NCBI GenBank assembly: GCA_934180065.1
Contig: CAKPRA010000068.1
Location: forward strand, 1-6,107
Length of the DNA: 6,107 nucleotides
Direction of reading: 5' to 3'
Source: an uncultured Clostridia bacterium
Lineage (GTDB): Bacteria; Bacillota; Clostridia; TANB77; CAG-508
Shown here piece by piece: positions 1 to 5,792 of the stretch. The position numbers and the translations under genes are program-made. The notes below the pieces were generated by a model. That model was not told the DNA's origin. It did no database searches and saw nothing but the letters and a program-made list of their open reading frames with translations. The stretch's first letter is position 1; every line of letters starts with the position of its first letter.

Positions 1-767
1 GATTTACACAGAAGGTTGCAACAAAAGATGAGCTAACAGAAAAAGTAAATGAATTAAAACACACAATAGAAGGAATAACATTACAAGCTAAAGAAACAGG
101 TGGAGGCAACATATTCTTTTATGCAAAAGAATACTGGAGAGGACAAACACAAGATAGTGAGGCAACATTAGAAGAGTATACAAATACTTTAATACAACAA
201 AATAATGTTAGTGATGAAGGTTATTTAATAAATAACGGAGTATCAATTCAATCACAAATTGTGAAGAATGGACAATATGTAATAAGTTTCAATTATTATA
301 AATTAAAATCAGATGCTACAGGCTATGTAAAGATAAATGAAGTTGAATATAAACTAGATGGAGAAACCAACAATTGGATTGAAAAAATAATTCCTGTTGA
401 AATAACAAGCAATAATATAAAAATAGAAATTGGTAGTGATACAGTAGCATCATATTATATTTCAGATTTAATGGTTTCAATGGGAGTAGAAAAAAACATA
501 TGGACACAAAATGCTAATGAAACAAGAACAGACACAGTTGAAATAGGAAAAGGTATTCAAGTTAATTCTAGTACCAAAAACACATATACGAGAATTGATG
601 CAGATGGAAACAGAACATTCAATAGTTCTACAAATGAAAGAGTAGCAGAAATGACTGATAAAGGTGTTTATACAAAACAATTAGAGGTAAAAGAACAAGC
701 AAAAATTAACGTATTATTAATTCAACAAATTGGAAGTCAAGTTTGGCTTACAGGATTAGGAGGCTAA
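1..767 (+). CDS. Phage tail-tip / minor structural protein, C-terminal part (5' truncated by window edge)
   Basis: The reading frame is open from base 3, with the upstream codon cut by the edge, and about 254 residues are visible. The first ~33 form an amphipathic helix (VATKDELTEKVNELKHTIEG) like the helices that link domains in Gram-positive siphovirus tail-tip proteins (prophage tail endopeptidase / minor structural type). Residues ~36-164 alternate short beta strands (YVISFNYYK, GYVKINEVEYKL, YYISDLMVSMG) and look like a carbohydrate-binding-type beta sandwich. Residues ~165-254 contain TRIDADGNRTF, DKGVYTKQLEVK and a closing GSQVWLTGLGG, a C-terminal pattern common in Clostridia phage tail proteins. 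The role is inferred as a baseplate or tail-tip component that contacts the cell surface and carries the next protein. An internal GTG at 261 is not the start, because the frame and the folded domain continue upstream. The catalytic or attachment N-terminus lies outside the window. Confidence 0.75.
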   Translation, partial: FTQKVATKDELTEKVNELKHTIEGITLQAKETGGGNIFFYAKEYWRGQTQDSEATLEEYTNTLIQQNNVSDEGYLINNGVSIQSQIVKNGQYVISFNYYKLKSDATGYVKINEVEYKLDGETNNWIEKIIPVEITSNNIKIEIGSDTVASYYISDLMVSMGVEKNIWTQNANETRTDTVEIGKGIQVNSSTKNTYTRIDADGNRTFNSSTNERVAEMTDKGVYTKQLEVKEQAKINVLLIQQIGSQVWLTGLGG

Positions 768-768
768 G

Positions 769-3165
769 ATGGGAACAATAACAGGTTATGGAAGTAAACA
801 TTCACACGAATTTAAATTAACAGTAAATGAAACATCAACAAGTGTAGCTAATAATACTTCTGAAATTAGTTTTAGTTTTACAATATACAAAGCCAGTTAC
901 TCTTGGAGTAATTGGAAAAGTATAACATATAGTATTTCAATAAATGGCACTTCTTATTCAGGAACAATTCCATCATATTCAGCTGGTTCCACATTAACTA
1001 TAAGGACTGGAAGTCAAACAATAGGACATAATAGCGATGGAACAAAATCAATTAATTATAGTTTTTCTGTAAATGATGGTTCTGGGCAAAGTTATACTTG
1101 TGGTAATGCTAGTGCTAGTGGAAGTATGAATTTAAGTACCATTCCAAGACATGCAAAAGCTAGTATTTCTCTAAATTCAAAAACAGTAAACAGTGTGAAA
1201 TTAAATTATTCGGCAGATGCTACAATAGATGGAATTTGGGTTAGTAAAAATGGTGGAGCTTGGGAAAGTGGTTATGCTTTGACATCTCCAATAAATGTAA
1301 GTGGATTATCTCCAAACACTAAATATACTTTAAAAATAAGAGTAAAAAGAGCAGACAGTCAATTATATAGTGAGTCTAATAGTATAGAAGTGACAACTCA
1401 TCAAATTGCTACTTTAAGTTCTGTACCAAATGTTAATATAGGCTCTGCACATACAATTACATGGGCAAATCCTAGCGGAACGACAACAAGTTTAAAATTA
1501 TGCAAAACTGACAACTCTACAATAATAGATTATGGAACAGTTACAGGAACTAGTAAATCAATTACACCAACAGCAAGTAAAATATATGCTTTAACTCCAA
1601 ACAGTAATACATATAAAGCAAGATATATTATAACAACAACTGCAAATGGTAAATCATATACAAATTCAAAAGATTTTACATTTACTGTAACAAATAGTAA
1701 TCCAACATTTAGTAATTTTACATATCAAGATACAAATACAACAATAACAGCTTTGACAGGAAATAATCAAATTTTAGTAAGTGGTTATTCTAATATAAAA
1801 GCAACAATTAGTACAGCAAATAAGGCTACAGCAAAAAATATTGCAACAATGAAAAGTTACAAGTTATTAATTGGTACAAAAAATACTACAGCAAATTATA
1901 ATGCAAGTGCTGATGTTAATATGAGTATTAATCAAGTTAATAACAATGTTATAGATTTATATGCAATTGACAGTAGAGGAAATAGTACAAAAGTAAGCAA
2001 AACAGCAACTATAAAAAAATATAGCAATATAAAAATAAAATCACTATCAGCAACTAGACAAAATAATATTGGAACAATAACAACTTTAAAATTTGAAGGA
2101 GAATTTTGGAATGCAAGTTTTGGTAGTGTGGCAAATGCAATAACTAGTTGTAAATATAAATATAAAACTACTTCTAGCTCTACTTGGATTGATGGTAAAA
2201 CAACATTAACTTATACAATATCTGGAAATAAAATTACTGGTAGTTTAAATATTCAAGGAGATGCAGGAACAGATGGATTTAGTGTTGCAAATTCTTTTGA
2301 TATTCAATTGATATTAGCGGACAAGTTATCAAGTGCAACTTATAATATTATTTTATCATCTGGAAATCCAGCGTTAGCAATATATAAAAACAATGTAGCA
2401 ATTGGACAGCAATATAATACAAGTGAAGGAAGTAAGTTTCAAGTAAATGGAGATATAAGCTTAACAAATAGAGCGAATGGAATAAATATAAATGGACATA
2501 AGGGAATATTAAGACATTGGACAAACGATAGTCAAATGTGTGCAAATAATGGAACTATATATTTAAGACCAAAAGGTGATGAGAATACAACTAATCAAGT
2601 TATGATAAATAATGATGGAAGCATAACAGCTTCTAAGTTAAATGGAGCTACGACACAAGTAGTAGATTATGGAGATACTAATAGAAAAATAAGTATAGGA
2701 TATGCAACAGCTGGTTTAACTTCTTCTACAGTAACTCATATAGCTGGATATACAGATAACGGAACAAAAATAAAAGATATAAATAAAACCGAATTACAAA
2801 AATGGTTAAGACCAACTTCTTTATACGATAACTCATCAGGAACAACAGGAACAGTAACATTAAGCGAAACTGCTGCTAATTTTTCTTATTTAGAAATATT
2901 TTATGGAAAATCAGAAGGCAATCCTATTTATAGAAATTCTGTAAAAGTTAATGCTCCAAATGGTAAAATTACTAATTTATTAATTGCATACAATATATAT
3001 AGTGGTAGTATGTCACAATTACAATCAAAATGTGTTTCTATTTCAGGTACTTCGGTGGCAAATACATCTAATACTACAGGTTACGTAAATTTATATAATG
3101 GTAGAAGTGTTGAATGGGGAAATAGCAATGAGATTAAAATATATAAAATTATAGGCTATAGATAG
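769..3165 (+). CDS. Receptor-binding tail fibre protein (DUF859-like, FN3-containing)
   Basis: The gene encodes 798 residues and starts one base after the previous stop. AGGAGG at 758-763, five bases before the ATG, fixes the start. The protein is rich in Ser, Thr, Asn and Gly and is almost entirely beta. Residues 1-124 form an N-terminal sandwich. Residues ~127-212 form a fibronectin type III-like domain (LSPNTKYTLKIRV). Residues ~213-310, 311-420 and 421-532 look like Ig-like modules of the siphovirus DUF859 type. Residues ~533-640 resemble a fibre shaft or neck (NPALAIYKNNVAIGQ, GTIYLRPKG, MINNDGSITASKLNG). Residues ~680-798 form a tip domain ending KIYKIIGYR, as in many phage adhesins. 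The inferred role is a trimeric adhesin at the tail tip that recognises a cell-surface glycan. Its position between the tail-tip gene and the lysis genes fits. The phage role is well supported, but the exact domain borders and the receptor are not visible. Confidence 0.8.
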   Translation: MGTITGYGSKHSHEFKLTVNETSTSVANNTSEISFSFTIYKASYSWSNWKSITYSISINGTSYSGTIPSYSAGSTLTIRTGSQTIGHNSDGTKSINYSFSVNDGSGQSYTCGNASASGSMNLSTIPRHAKASISLNSKTVNSVKLNYSADATIDGIWVSKNGGAWESGYALTSPINVSGLSPNTKYTLKIRVKRADSQLYSESNSIEVTTHQIATLSSVPNVNIGSAHTITWANPSGTTTSLKLCKTDNSTIIDYGTVTGTSKSITPTASKIYALTPNSNTYKARYIITTTANGKSYTNSKDFTFTVTNSNPTFSNFTYQDTNTTITALTGNNQILVSGYSNIKATISTANKATAKNIATMKSYKLLIGTKNTTANYNASADVNMSINQVNNNVIDLYAIDSRGNSTKVSKTATIKKYSNIKIKSLSATRQNNIGTITTLKFEGEFWNASFGSVANAITSCKYKYKTTSSSTWIDGKTTLTYTISGNKITGSLNIQGDAGTDGFSVANSFDIQLILADKLSSATYNIILSSGNPALAIYKNNVAIGQQYNTSEGSKFQVNGDISLTNRANGININGHKGILRHWTNDSQMCANNGTIYLRPKGDENTTNQVMINNDGSITASKLNGATTQVVDYGDTNRKISIGYATAGLTSSTVTHIAGYTDNGTKIKDINKTELQKWLRPTSLYDNSSGTTGTVTLSETAANFSYLEIFYGKSEGNPIYRNSVKVNAPNGKITNLLIAYNIYSGSMSQLQSKCVSISGTSVANTSNTTGYVNLYNGRSVEWGNSNEIKIYKIIGYR

Positions 3166-3176
3166 GAGGTATAAAA

Positions 3177-3488
3177 ATGGCATTAAAAAAAGAAATAGAA
3201 TTAGAAAATGGAATAACAACAAACTATCATAGAATAGTAAGTATAAATAAAATAACAAATAATTGTAATATTATAGAAGTTGCTTCTTATACATCAGAAA
3301 AACAAAGAGAAAAAGAAAAGGAATATTATAGCAGTACAGATGAAAATAAGAGTATGAATATATTTATTGAAACAAGTTTTATACAAAAAGAATATTCGGA
3401 AAATGAAACAATAGAAGAGTGCTATGAATATTTGAAAAATTCAGAACAGTTTAAAGATGCAGAAGATGTACTGGAGGTGGAAAAGTAA
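3177..3488 (+). CDS. Small phage tail-associated protein of unknown function
   Basis: The gene encodes 103 residues. Its ribosome binding site AGGAGG (3164-3169) overlaps the stop codon of the fibre gene and lies 7 bases before the ATG, so translation is probably coupled. The protein begins MALKKEIELENGITTNYHRI and continues with ITNNCNIIEVASYTS, a predicted beta-rich N-terminal half. A charged Lys/Glu stretch (residues ~41-55) and an acidic helical C-terminus (EECYEYLKNSEQFKDAEDV) follow. I recall this overall pattern, NYHRI near the N-terminus and a 'YEYLK...F.DA' ending, from uncharacterised small proteins beside tail fibre genes of Firmicutes phages. No signal peptide or membrane span is visible. 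It could be a fibre chaperone or a small baseplate or tail accessory protein. The sequence does not tell which. Confidence 0.7.
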   Translation: MALKKEIELENGITTNYHRIVSINKITNNCNIIEVASYTSEKQREKEKEYYSSTDENKSMNIFIETSFIQKEYSENETIEECYEYLKNSEQFKDAEDVLEVEK

Positions 3489-3775
3489 TGCAAGAATTAG
3501 CAGAAATGATAAGTAAATACGGAGTACCACTTATAATAGTAGTATTATTCTTATATGACTGGTTAACAACAAGAAAAGATATGCAAAAAACATTAGAACA
3601 AAATAGTAATTGCTTGATAGAAATACAAAATACTAATAAAAATACAGCTAAGTCATTAGAGCTTTTACAAAAAAGTATGGACAACCAGTCGGAATTTTTA
3701 CAAGTGCATGATAAACGATGCGAAGAAATTGAAAAAAATATAGAAAAAATTGAAATTAAAATGGAGGGAAAATAG
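3488..3775 (+). CDS. Holin-like protein, single N-terminal membrane span with coiled coil (BhlA/UviB-like)
   Basis: The gene encodes 95 residues. Its ATG overlaps the previous TAA by one base (TAATG), with GGAGGTG at 3473-3479 in front. Residues ~11-27 (GVPLIIVVLFLYDWL) form one membrane span. The rest, about 29-95, is hydrophilic and predicted coiled coil, rich in Lys, Glu, Asn and Gln and ending EKNIEKIEIKMEGK. Single-span proteins of 70-100 residues with a coiled-coil tail just before a lysin gene are typical of BhlA/UviB-type holin-like proteins. These sit in the cytoplasmic membrane and help lysins reach or act on the wall. The assignment rests on topology, size and position two bases before the lysin gene rather than on a diagnostic motif. 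A regulator or spanin-like accessory of the lysin is possible. Confidence 0.65.
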   Translation: MQELAEMISKYGVPLIIVVLFLYDWLTTRKDMQKTLEQNSNCLIEIQNTNKNTAKSLELLQKSMDNQSEFLQVHDKRCEEIEKNIEKIEIKMEGK

Positions 3776-3777
3776 CT

Positions 3778-5298
3778 ATGAAGAAAAATAAAAATACAAT
3801 ATTAATAGTTATTTCAATATTAGTAGGATTATTGGGAGGATTTGGATTTTATACAGCCAATAAAGATAAATCACAAGATGAAATAATAAATAGTGCAGTA
3901 AATGAAGTATTAGATTATATTAATAATAAATCTAGTACAGAAATTCCACAACTAACAGAAAATGACGAACAATCATTAGAAGTACAAGAAACAGAGTCAG
4001 AAGGATTTGAAGAACAAGGAATAGTTGCTTATGAAGGTTCAGAAAAAACACCGAATGTTGAAGTTGGAGAATATGCAGGGTTAACATATTATTCACAATT
4101 AGACAATAGATGGAAAAATCAAATGTATTCTAGTATCAATAATGTTAGTCAAACAATAGGAACAAGTGGATGTGGACCTACAAGTTCGGCAATGGTAGTA
4201 AGTTCTATAAAAGGAAATATAACACCAGACACAATGGCTAATTTATATATGCAATATGGCTATAGAAGTGCAAATCAAGGAACATATTGGTCAGCATTCA
4301 AATGGACAGCAGATGTATTTAATATAGGCTATAGTGAATGTTATAAATTAGATGATGCAATAGCAAAATTAAAAGATAATAACTATATAATAGCAAGTTG
4401 TAATCAAGGCTTATTTACATATGGAGGACATTTCATAGTTTTAACAGGAGTTGAAGGAGATTATATAAAAGTATACGACCCTTATTTATATAGTGGTAAA
4501 TTCTCAACAAGTAGCCGTATAGGCAAAGCAGAAGTAAAAGGTAATACAGTATATGTATCAATAGAAAATTTTAGAGAGTATGCAAATTATCAAAAATTTT
4601 TCTGTTTCAAAAATGATAGAACAGACATAAAAGAAAATACAACAACAACAGTAGTAACAGATAAAGTAGAATCTAATGTAAATACAGTAAATTACCAAGT
4701 TAGAATTACAGCAAATGGTGGATTAAATATAAGAAGTGGAGCTAATGTATCATATAGTAGAATAGGGGGCTATGCAAAAAATTCAGTAGTAACAATATTA
4801 GCAGAGTCAAACGGATTTGGAAAAACAAATTTAGGTTGGATATCACTAGCATATACTAGTAGAGATATCAATACATTAAATACTGCTCAAAATATTGTTC
4901 AAACAGTTGGACAAACTAAGAAACTAACTAGAGCTAGTATCTTGTATAGTAATTCAAATTTAACAGGTTATAAGTACAATTATAAAGCAAATACAACTAT
5001 AACAATATTACAAAACATATCAAGTAATGTTGATAAAGTTAGAGTAAATCAAACTGGAAGAATTGCATATATAAATAATAGCAATTATACAAATACTACA
5101 GTATCAAAAACACAAAGCACAACTAGAAAGATAAAAGCTTGTACACTATACTCAAAATCAAATTTGAGTGGTGTGAGATATCAATATAAAACTAATACTA
5201 CCGTAACAGTTTTACAACATATAAATTCATATGTAGATAAAGTTAGAGTAAATGCTAACGGCAGAATAGCTTATATTAATGTTAATAATTATAGATAA
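3778..5298 (+). CDS. Phage endolysin: membrane-anchored C39-type cysteine peptidase with SH3b and C-terminal repeats
   Basis: The gene encodes 506 residues, with GGAGGG at 3763-3768 nine bases before the ATG. After MKKNKN, residues ~8-27 form a Gly-rich hydrophobic segment (ILIVISILVGLLGGFGFYTA), a signal peptide, membrane anchor or signal-arrest-release segment. Residues ~30-98 are an acidic linker. Residues ~100-275 form a Peptidase_C39_2-like domain. It opens with YYSQLDNRWKNQ and has the expected triad: Cys132 in GTSGCGPTSSAMV, His218 in GGHFIVLTGV and Asp234 in KVYDP. The inferred reaction is cleavage of peptide bonds in peptidoglycan. Residues ~305-361 are an SH3b domain (GLNIRSGANVSYSRIGGY). 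Residues 386-437 and 454-505 are a duplicated SH3-like module, probably wall binding. The gene follows the holin-like gene and is last in the operon. Family and role are well supported. The cut bond and the topology are not known from sequence. Confidence 0.85.
   Translation: MKKNKNTILIVISILVGLLGGFGFYTANKDKSQDEIINSAVNEVLDYINNKSSTEIPQLTENDEQSLEVQETESEGFEEQGIVAYEGSEKTPNVEVGEYAGLTYYSQLDNRWKNQMYSSINNVSQTIGTSGCGPTSSAMVVSSIKGNITPDTMANLYMQYGYRSANQGTYWSAFKWTADVFNIGYSECYKLDDAIAKLKDNNYIIASCNQGLFTYGGHFIVLTGVEGDYIKVYDPYLYSGKFSTSSRIGKAEVKGNTVYVSIENFREYANYQKFFCFKNDRTDIKENTTTTVVTDKVESNVNTVNYQVRITANGGLNIRSGANVSYSRIGGYAKNSVVTILAESNGFGKTNLGWISLAYTSRDINTLNTAQNIVQTVGQTKKLTRASILYSNSNLTGYKYNYKANTTITILQNISSNVDKVRVNQTGRIAYINNSNYTNTTVSKTQSTTRKIKACTLYSKSNLSGVRYQYKTNTTVTVLQHINSYVDKVRVNANGRIAYINVNNYR
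4933..5292 (+). repeat. Tandem duplicated wall-binding-like module in the endolysin
   Basis: Residues 386-437 (bases 4933-5088) and 454-505 (bases 5137-5292) align without gaps at a 204-base offset. By hand count, 35 of 52 residues are identical, including LYS.SNL.G, NTT.T.LQ, VDKVRVN and GRIAYIN. One DNA stretch of 18 bases, gataaagttagagtaaat, is identical in both copies, while the rest has diverged at the DNA level. The pattern resembles a degenerate bacterial SH3 fold. The likely role is multivalent binding to the cell wall. Confidence 0.85.
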
Positions 5299-5300
5299 AA

Positions 5301-5342
5301 GAGAAGAGGTAAGTTGATTAATTTCAATTTACCTCTTTTTTT
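5301..5342 (+). terminator. Rho-independent terminator of the late operon
   Basis: The stem is AAGAGGTAAGTTGA (5304-5317) pairing with TCAATTTACCTCTT (5324-5337), 14 bp with one G·T pair. The loop is TTAATT, and the stem runs into seven T (5336-5342). It begins a few bases after the endolysin stop and closes the phage operon. Confidence 0.92.
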
Positions 5343-5440
5343 CGTTTTATAGAGGCATATAATTACATTAATTGAAAAATAAAATGGCTTAAAATGGATT
5401 GTGAAGGCTCGGTTTTTGGCTAAAAATAAGCATTTTTTAC
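5343..5440. other. Intergenic stretch with no recognisable feature
   Basis: This AT-rich stretch between the late-operon terminator and the first + strand promoter has no ORF with a ribosome binding site and no strong hairpin. It contains a short direct repeat, AAAATGGCTT/AAAATGGATT, near 5381-5400. If a prophage end or attachment site lies in this window, this is a plausible place, but no site can be recognised. Confidence 0.4.
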
Positions 5441-5469
5441 TTGAAATCACATAAAATTTATGATATAAT
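5441..5469 (+). promoter_or_regulatory. SigA-type promoter P1
   Basis: TTGAAA (5441-5446), a 17-base spacer ending in TGA, then TATAAT (5464-5469). The -10 is perfect with an extended TGn element. Transcription would begin near 5476. There is no convincing ORF on the + strand before 6091, so the product would be a non-coding RNA ending at the terminator at 5635-5672. Confidence 0.7.
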
Positions 5470-5470
5470 A

Positions 5471-5499
5471 TTGACAGATAGAAAAAGAAATGTTACAAT
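5471..5499 (+). promoter_or_regulatory. SigA-type promoter P2
   Basis: TTGACA (5471-5476), a 17-base spacer ending in TGT, then TACAAT (5494-5499). It lies exactly 30 bases downstream of P1 in the same direction. Its -10 is inside the TGTTACA/TGTAACA palindrome at 5491-5508, so that palindrome could act as an operator on it. Confidence 0.6.
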
Positions 5500-5508
5500 T
5501 CTGTAACA
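5491..5508. repeat. Palindrome TGTTACA-N4-TGTAACA, candidate operator
   Basis: TGTTACA (5491-5497) and TGTAACA (5502-5508) form a perfect inverted repeat around ATTC. It overlaps the -10 of P2 and lies about 15-32 bases after the expected P1 start. Part of it, TTACAATT, recurs directly at 5515-5522, two helical turns away. TGTTACAA occurs again at 5809-5816 in the leader of the facing gene. A shared regulator is possible, but I cannot match it to a known operator. Confidence 0.5.
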
Positions 5509-5518
5509 GAAATATTAC

Positions 5519-5535
5519 AATTATTTTAAATAATT
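5519..5535. repeat. AT-only palindrome
   Basis: AATTATTT-T-AAATAATT is a perfect 8+8 inverted repeat with a one-base centre, between promoters P2 and P3. It is composed only of A and T, so it may be chance in this composition. It could also be a protein-binding or easily unwound site. Confidence 0.35.
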
Positions 5536-5545
5536 TCAATATCTA

Positions 5546-5574
5546 TTGACACAAAGGAATAATAATATTATTAT
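5546..5574 (+). promoter_or_regulatory. SigA-type promoter P3, driving the antisense RNA
   Basis: TTGACA (5546-5551), a 17-base spacer, then TATTAT (5569-5574). Transcription would begin near 5581, just inside the terminator region of the convergent membrane-protein gene. A + strand terminator follows 54-92 bases later, so a compact antisense RNA is predicted. Confidence 0.7.
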
Positions 5575-5576
5575 AA

Positions 5577-5606
5577 TAAAAAAGAAAGAGAGAATTTCTT
5601 CTCTCT
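5577..5606 (-). terminator. Rho-independent terminator of the small membrane-protein gene
   Basis: On the - strand, AGAGAGAA-GAAA-TTCTCTCT (5606-5587) is an 8-bp perfect stem. It is followed by TTCTTTTTT (5586-5578) and starts 9 bases after the stop codon. In the opposite direction it lacks a T run, so it serves the - strand gene only. Confidence 0.85.
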
Positions 5607-5672
5607 GTCTATCGCTTATCTAAATTGTTTATGGTTGGAGTTCTCTGCACGAACTTCAATTTTTTTATTTTT
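5581..5672 (+). ncRNA. Predicted antisense RNA (candidate type I antitoxin)
   Basis: Promoter P3 and the terminator at 5635-5672 define a transcript of about 85-92 bases with no ORF. It is fully complementary to the 3' part of the convergent mRNA: its last ~18 codons, stop codon and terminator hairpin. The 5' half can fold as AGAGAGAA/TTCTCTCT (5587-5606), and the 3' half is the terminator hairpin. Two hairpins joined by a single-stranded linker is a common form for antisense antitoxins. Upstream promoters P1 and P2 could give longer versions. The existence of the RNA is inferred from these signals, and its antitoxin role is inferred from layout. Confidence 0.6.
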
Positions 5673-5792
5673 GTCTTGGTATTTGACATATGTATTATAG
5701 CTCATAAAAGCTAAAAGACATAATACAAATCCAATGGATAAAATAATCAAAGCTGTACCTAGAAATCTCACTGCCAGTATTGCAATTTCCAT
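5616..5792 (-). CDS. Small membrane protein, candidate type I toxin
   Basis: The gene encodes 58 residues. The ATG at 5792 is preferred over a GTG at 5801 because GGAAG (5805-5801) lies 8 bases before it, whereas the GTG overlaps that site. Residues ~4-32 are strongly hydrophobic (ALIILSIGFVLCLLAFM), one long membrane span. The remaining ~25 residues are polar and basic, with YVKYQDKNKK and a C-terminal HKQFR. It has its own promoter, a folded leader of about 125 bases, its own terminator and an antisense RNA signal over its 3' end. I do not recognise the sequence. Size, topology and context fit the small membrane toxins of Firmicute type I systems (TxpA, BsrG and the C. difficile prophage toxins), with no sequence similarity that I can claim. 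It could instead be an ordinary small membrane protein, for example one acting in phage exclusion. Confidence 0.65.
   Translation of the reverse strand: MEIAILAVRFLGTALIILSIGFVLCLLAFMSYNTYVKYQDKNKKIEVRAENSNHKQFR
5635..5672 (+). terminator. Rho-independent terminator of the antisense RNA, inside the facing gene
   Basis: TTGGAGTTC (5635-5643) pairs with GAACTTCAA (5651-5659), 9 bp with one G·T pair. The loop is TCTGCAC, followed by seven T (5660-5666), an A and five more T. It lies inside the coding sequence of the - strand membrane protein, where the T run reads as the Lys-rich KNKK codons. No + strand gene ends here, so a dedicated short RNA is the simplest explanation. Confidence 0.75.

Noticed and set aside
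316..680. Two overlapping open frames on the - strand
   Set aside because: They lie inside a well-supported tail gene, have low-complexity composition rich in Leu, Phe, Cys and Tyr typical of antisense of AT-rich coding DNA, and lack ribosome binding sites.
261..767. GTG at 261 as the start of a 168-residue gene
   Set aside because: The same frame is open to the window edge, the upstream residues form a linker helix and the first part of the same beta domain, and there is no ribosome binding site before the GTG.
2348..2545. Open frame on the - strand within the fibre gene
   Set aside because: Shadow of the coding strand, with His/Leu/Tyr-rich composition and no initiation signal.
3451..3684. 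Open frame on the - strand under the holin-like gene
   Set aside because: Shadow of coding DNA with no ribosome binding site or promoter. The + strand gene is clearly supported.
5401..5440. Terminator at the T run near 5434
   Set aside because: Only a 3-4 bp stem (GCT/AGC) precedes the T run, too weak to support.
5491..5508. Rex, PerR, LexA or CopY/BlaI operator
   Set aside because: The arms and spacing do not fit TTGTTAA-N4-TTAACAA, PerR, GAAC-N4-GTTC or TACA-N2-TGTA closely enough to claim any of them.
5490..5549. 18-19 codon ORF starting ATG at 5490 downstream of P1
   Set aside because: No ribosome binding site, and the start lies within the palindrome. P1/P2 are better explained as making non-coding RNA.
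5616..5792. rpmH or another standard dnaA neighbour on the - strand
   Set aside because: The protein is hydrophobic, not the short Arg/Lys-rich L34 protein.
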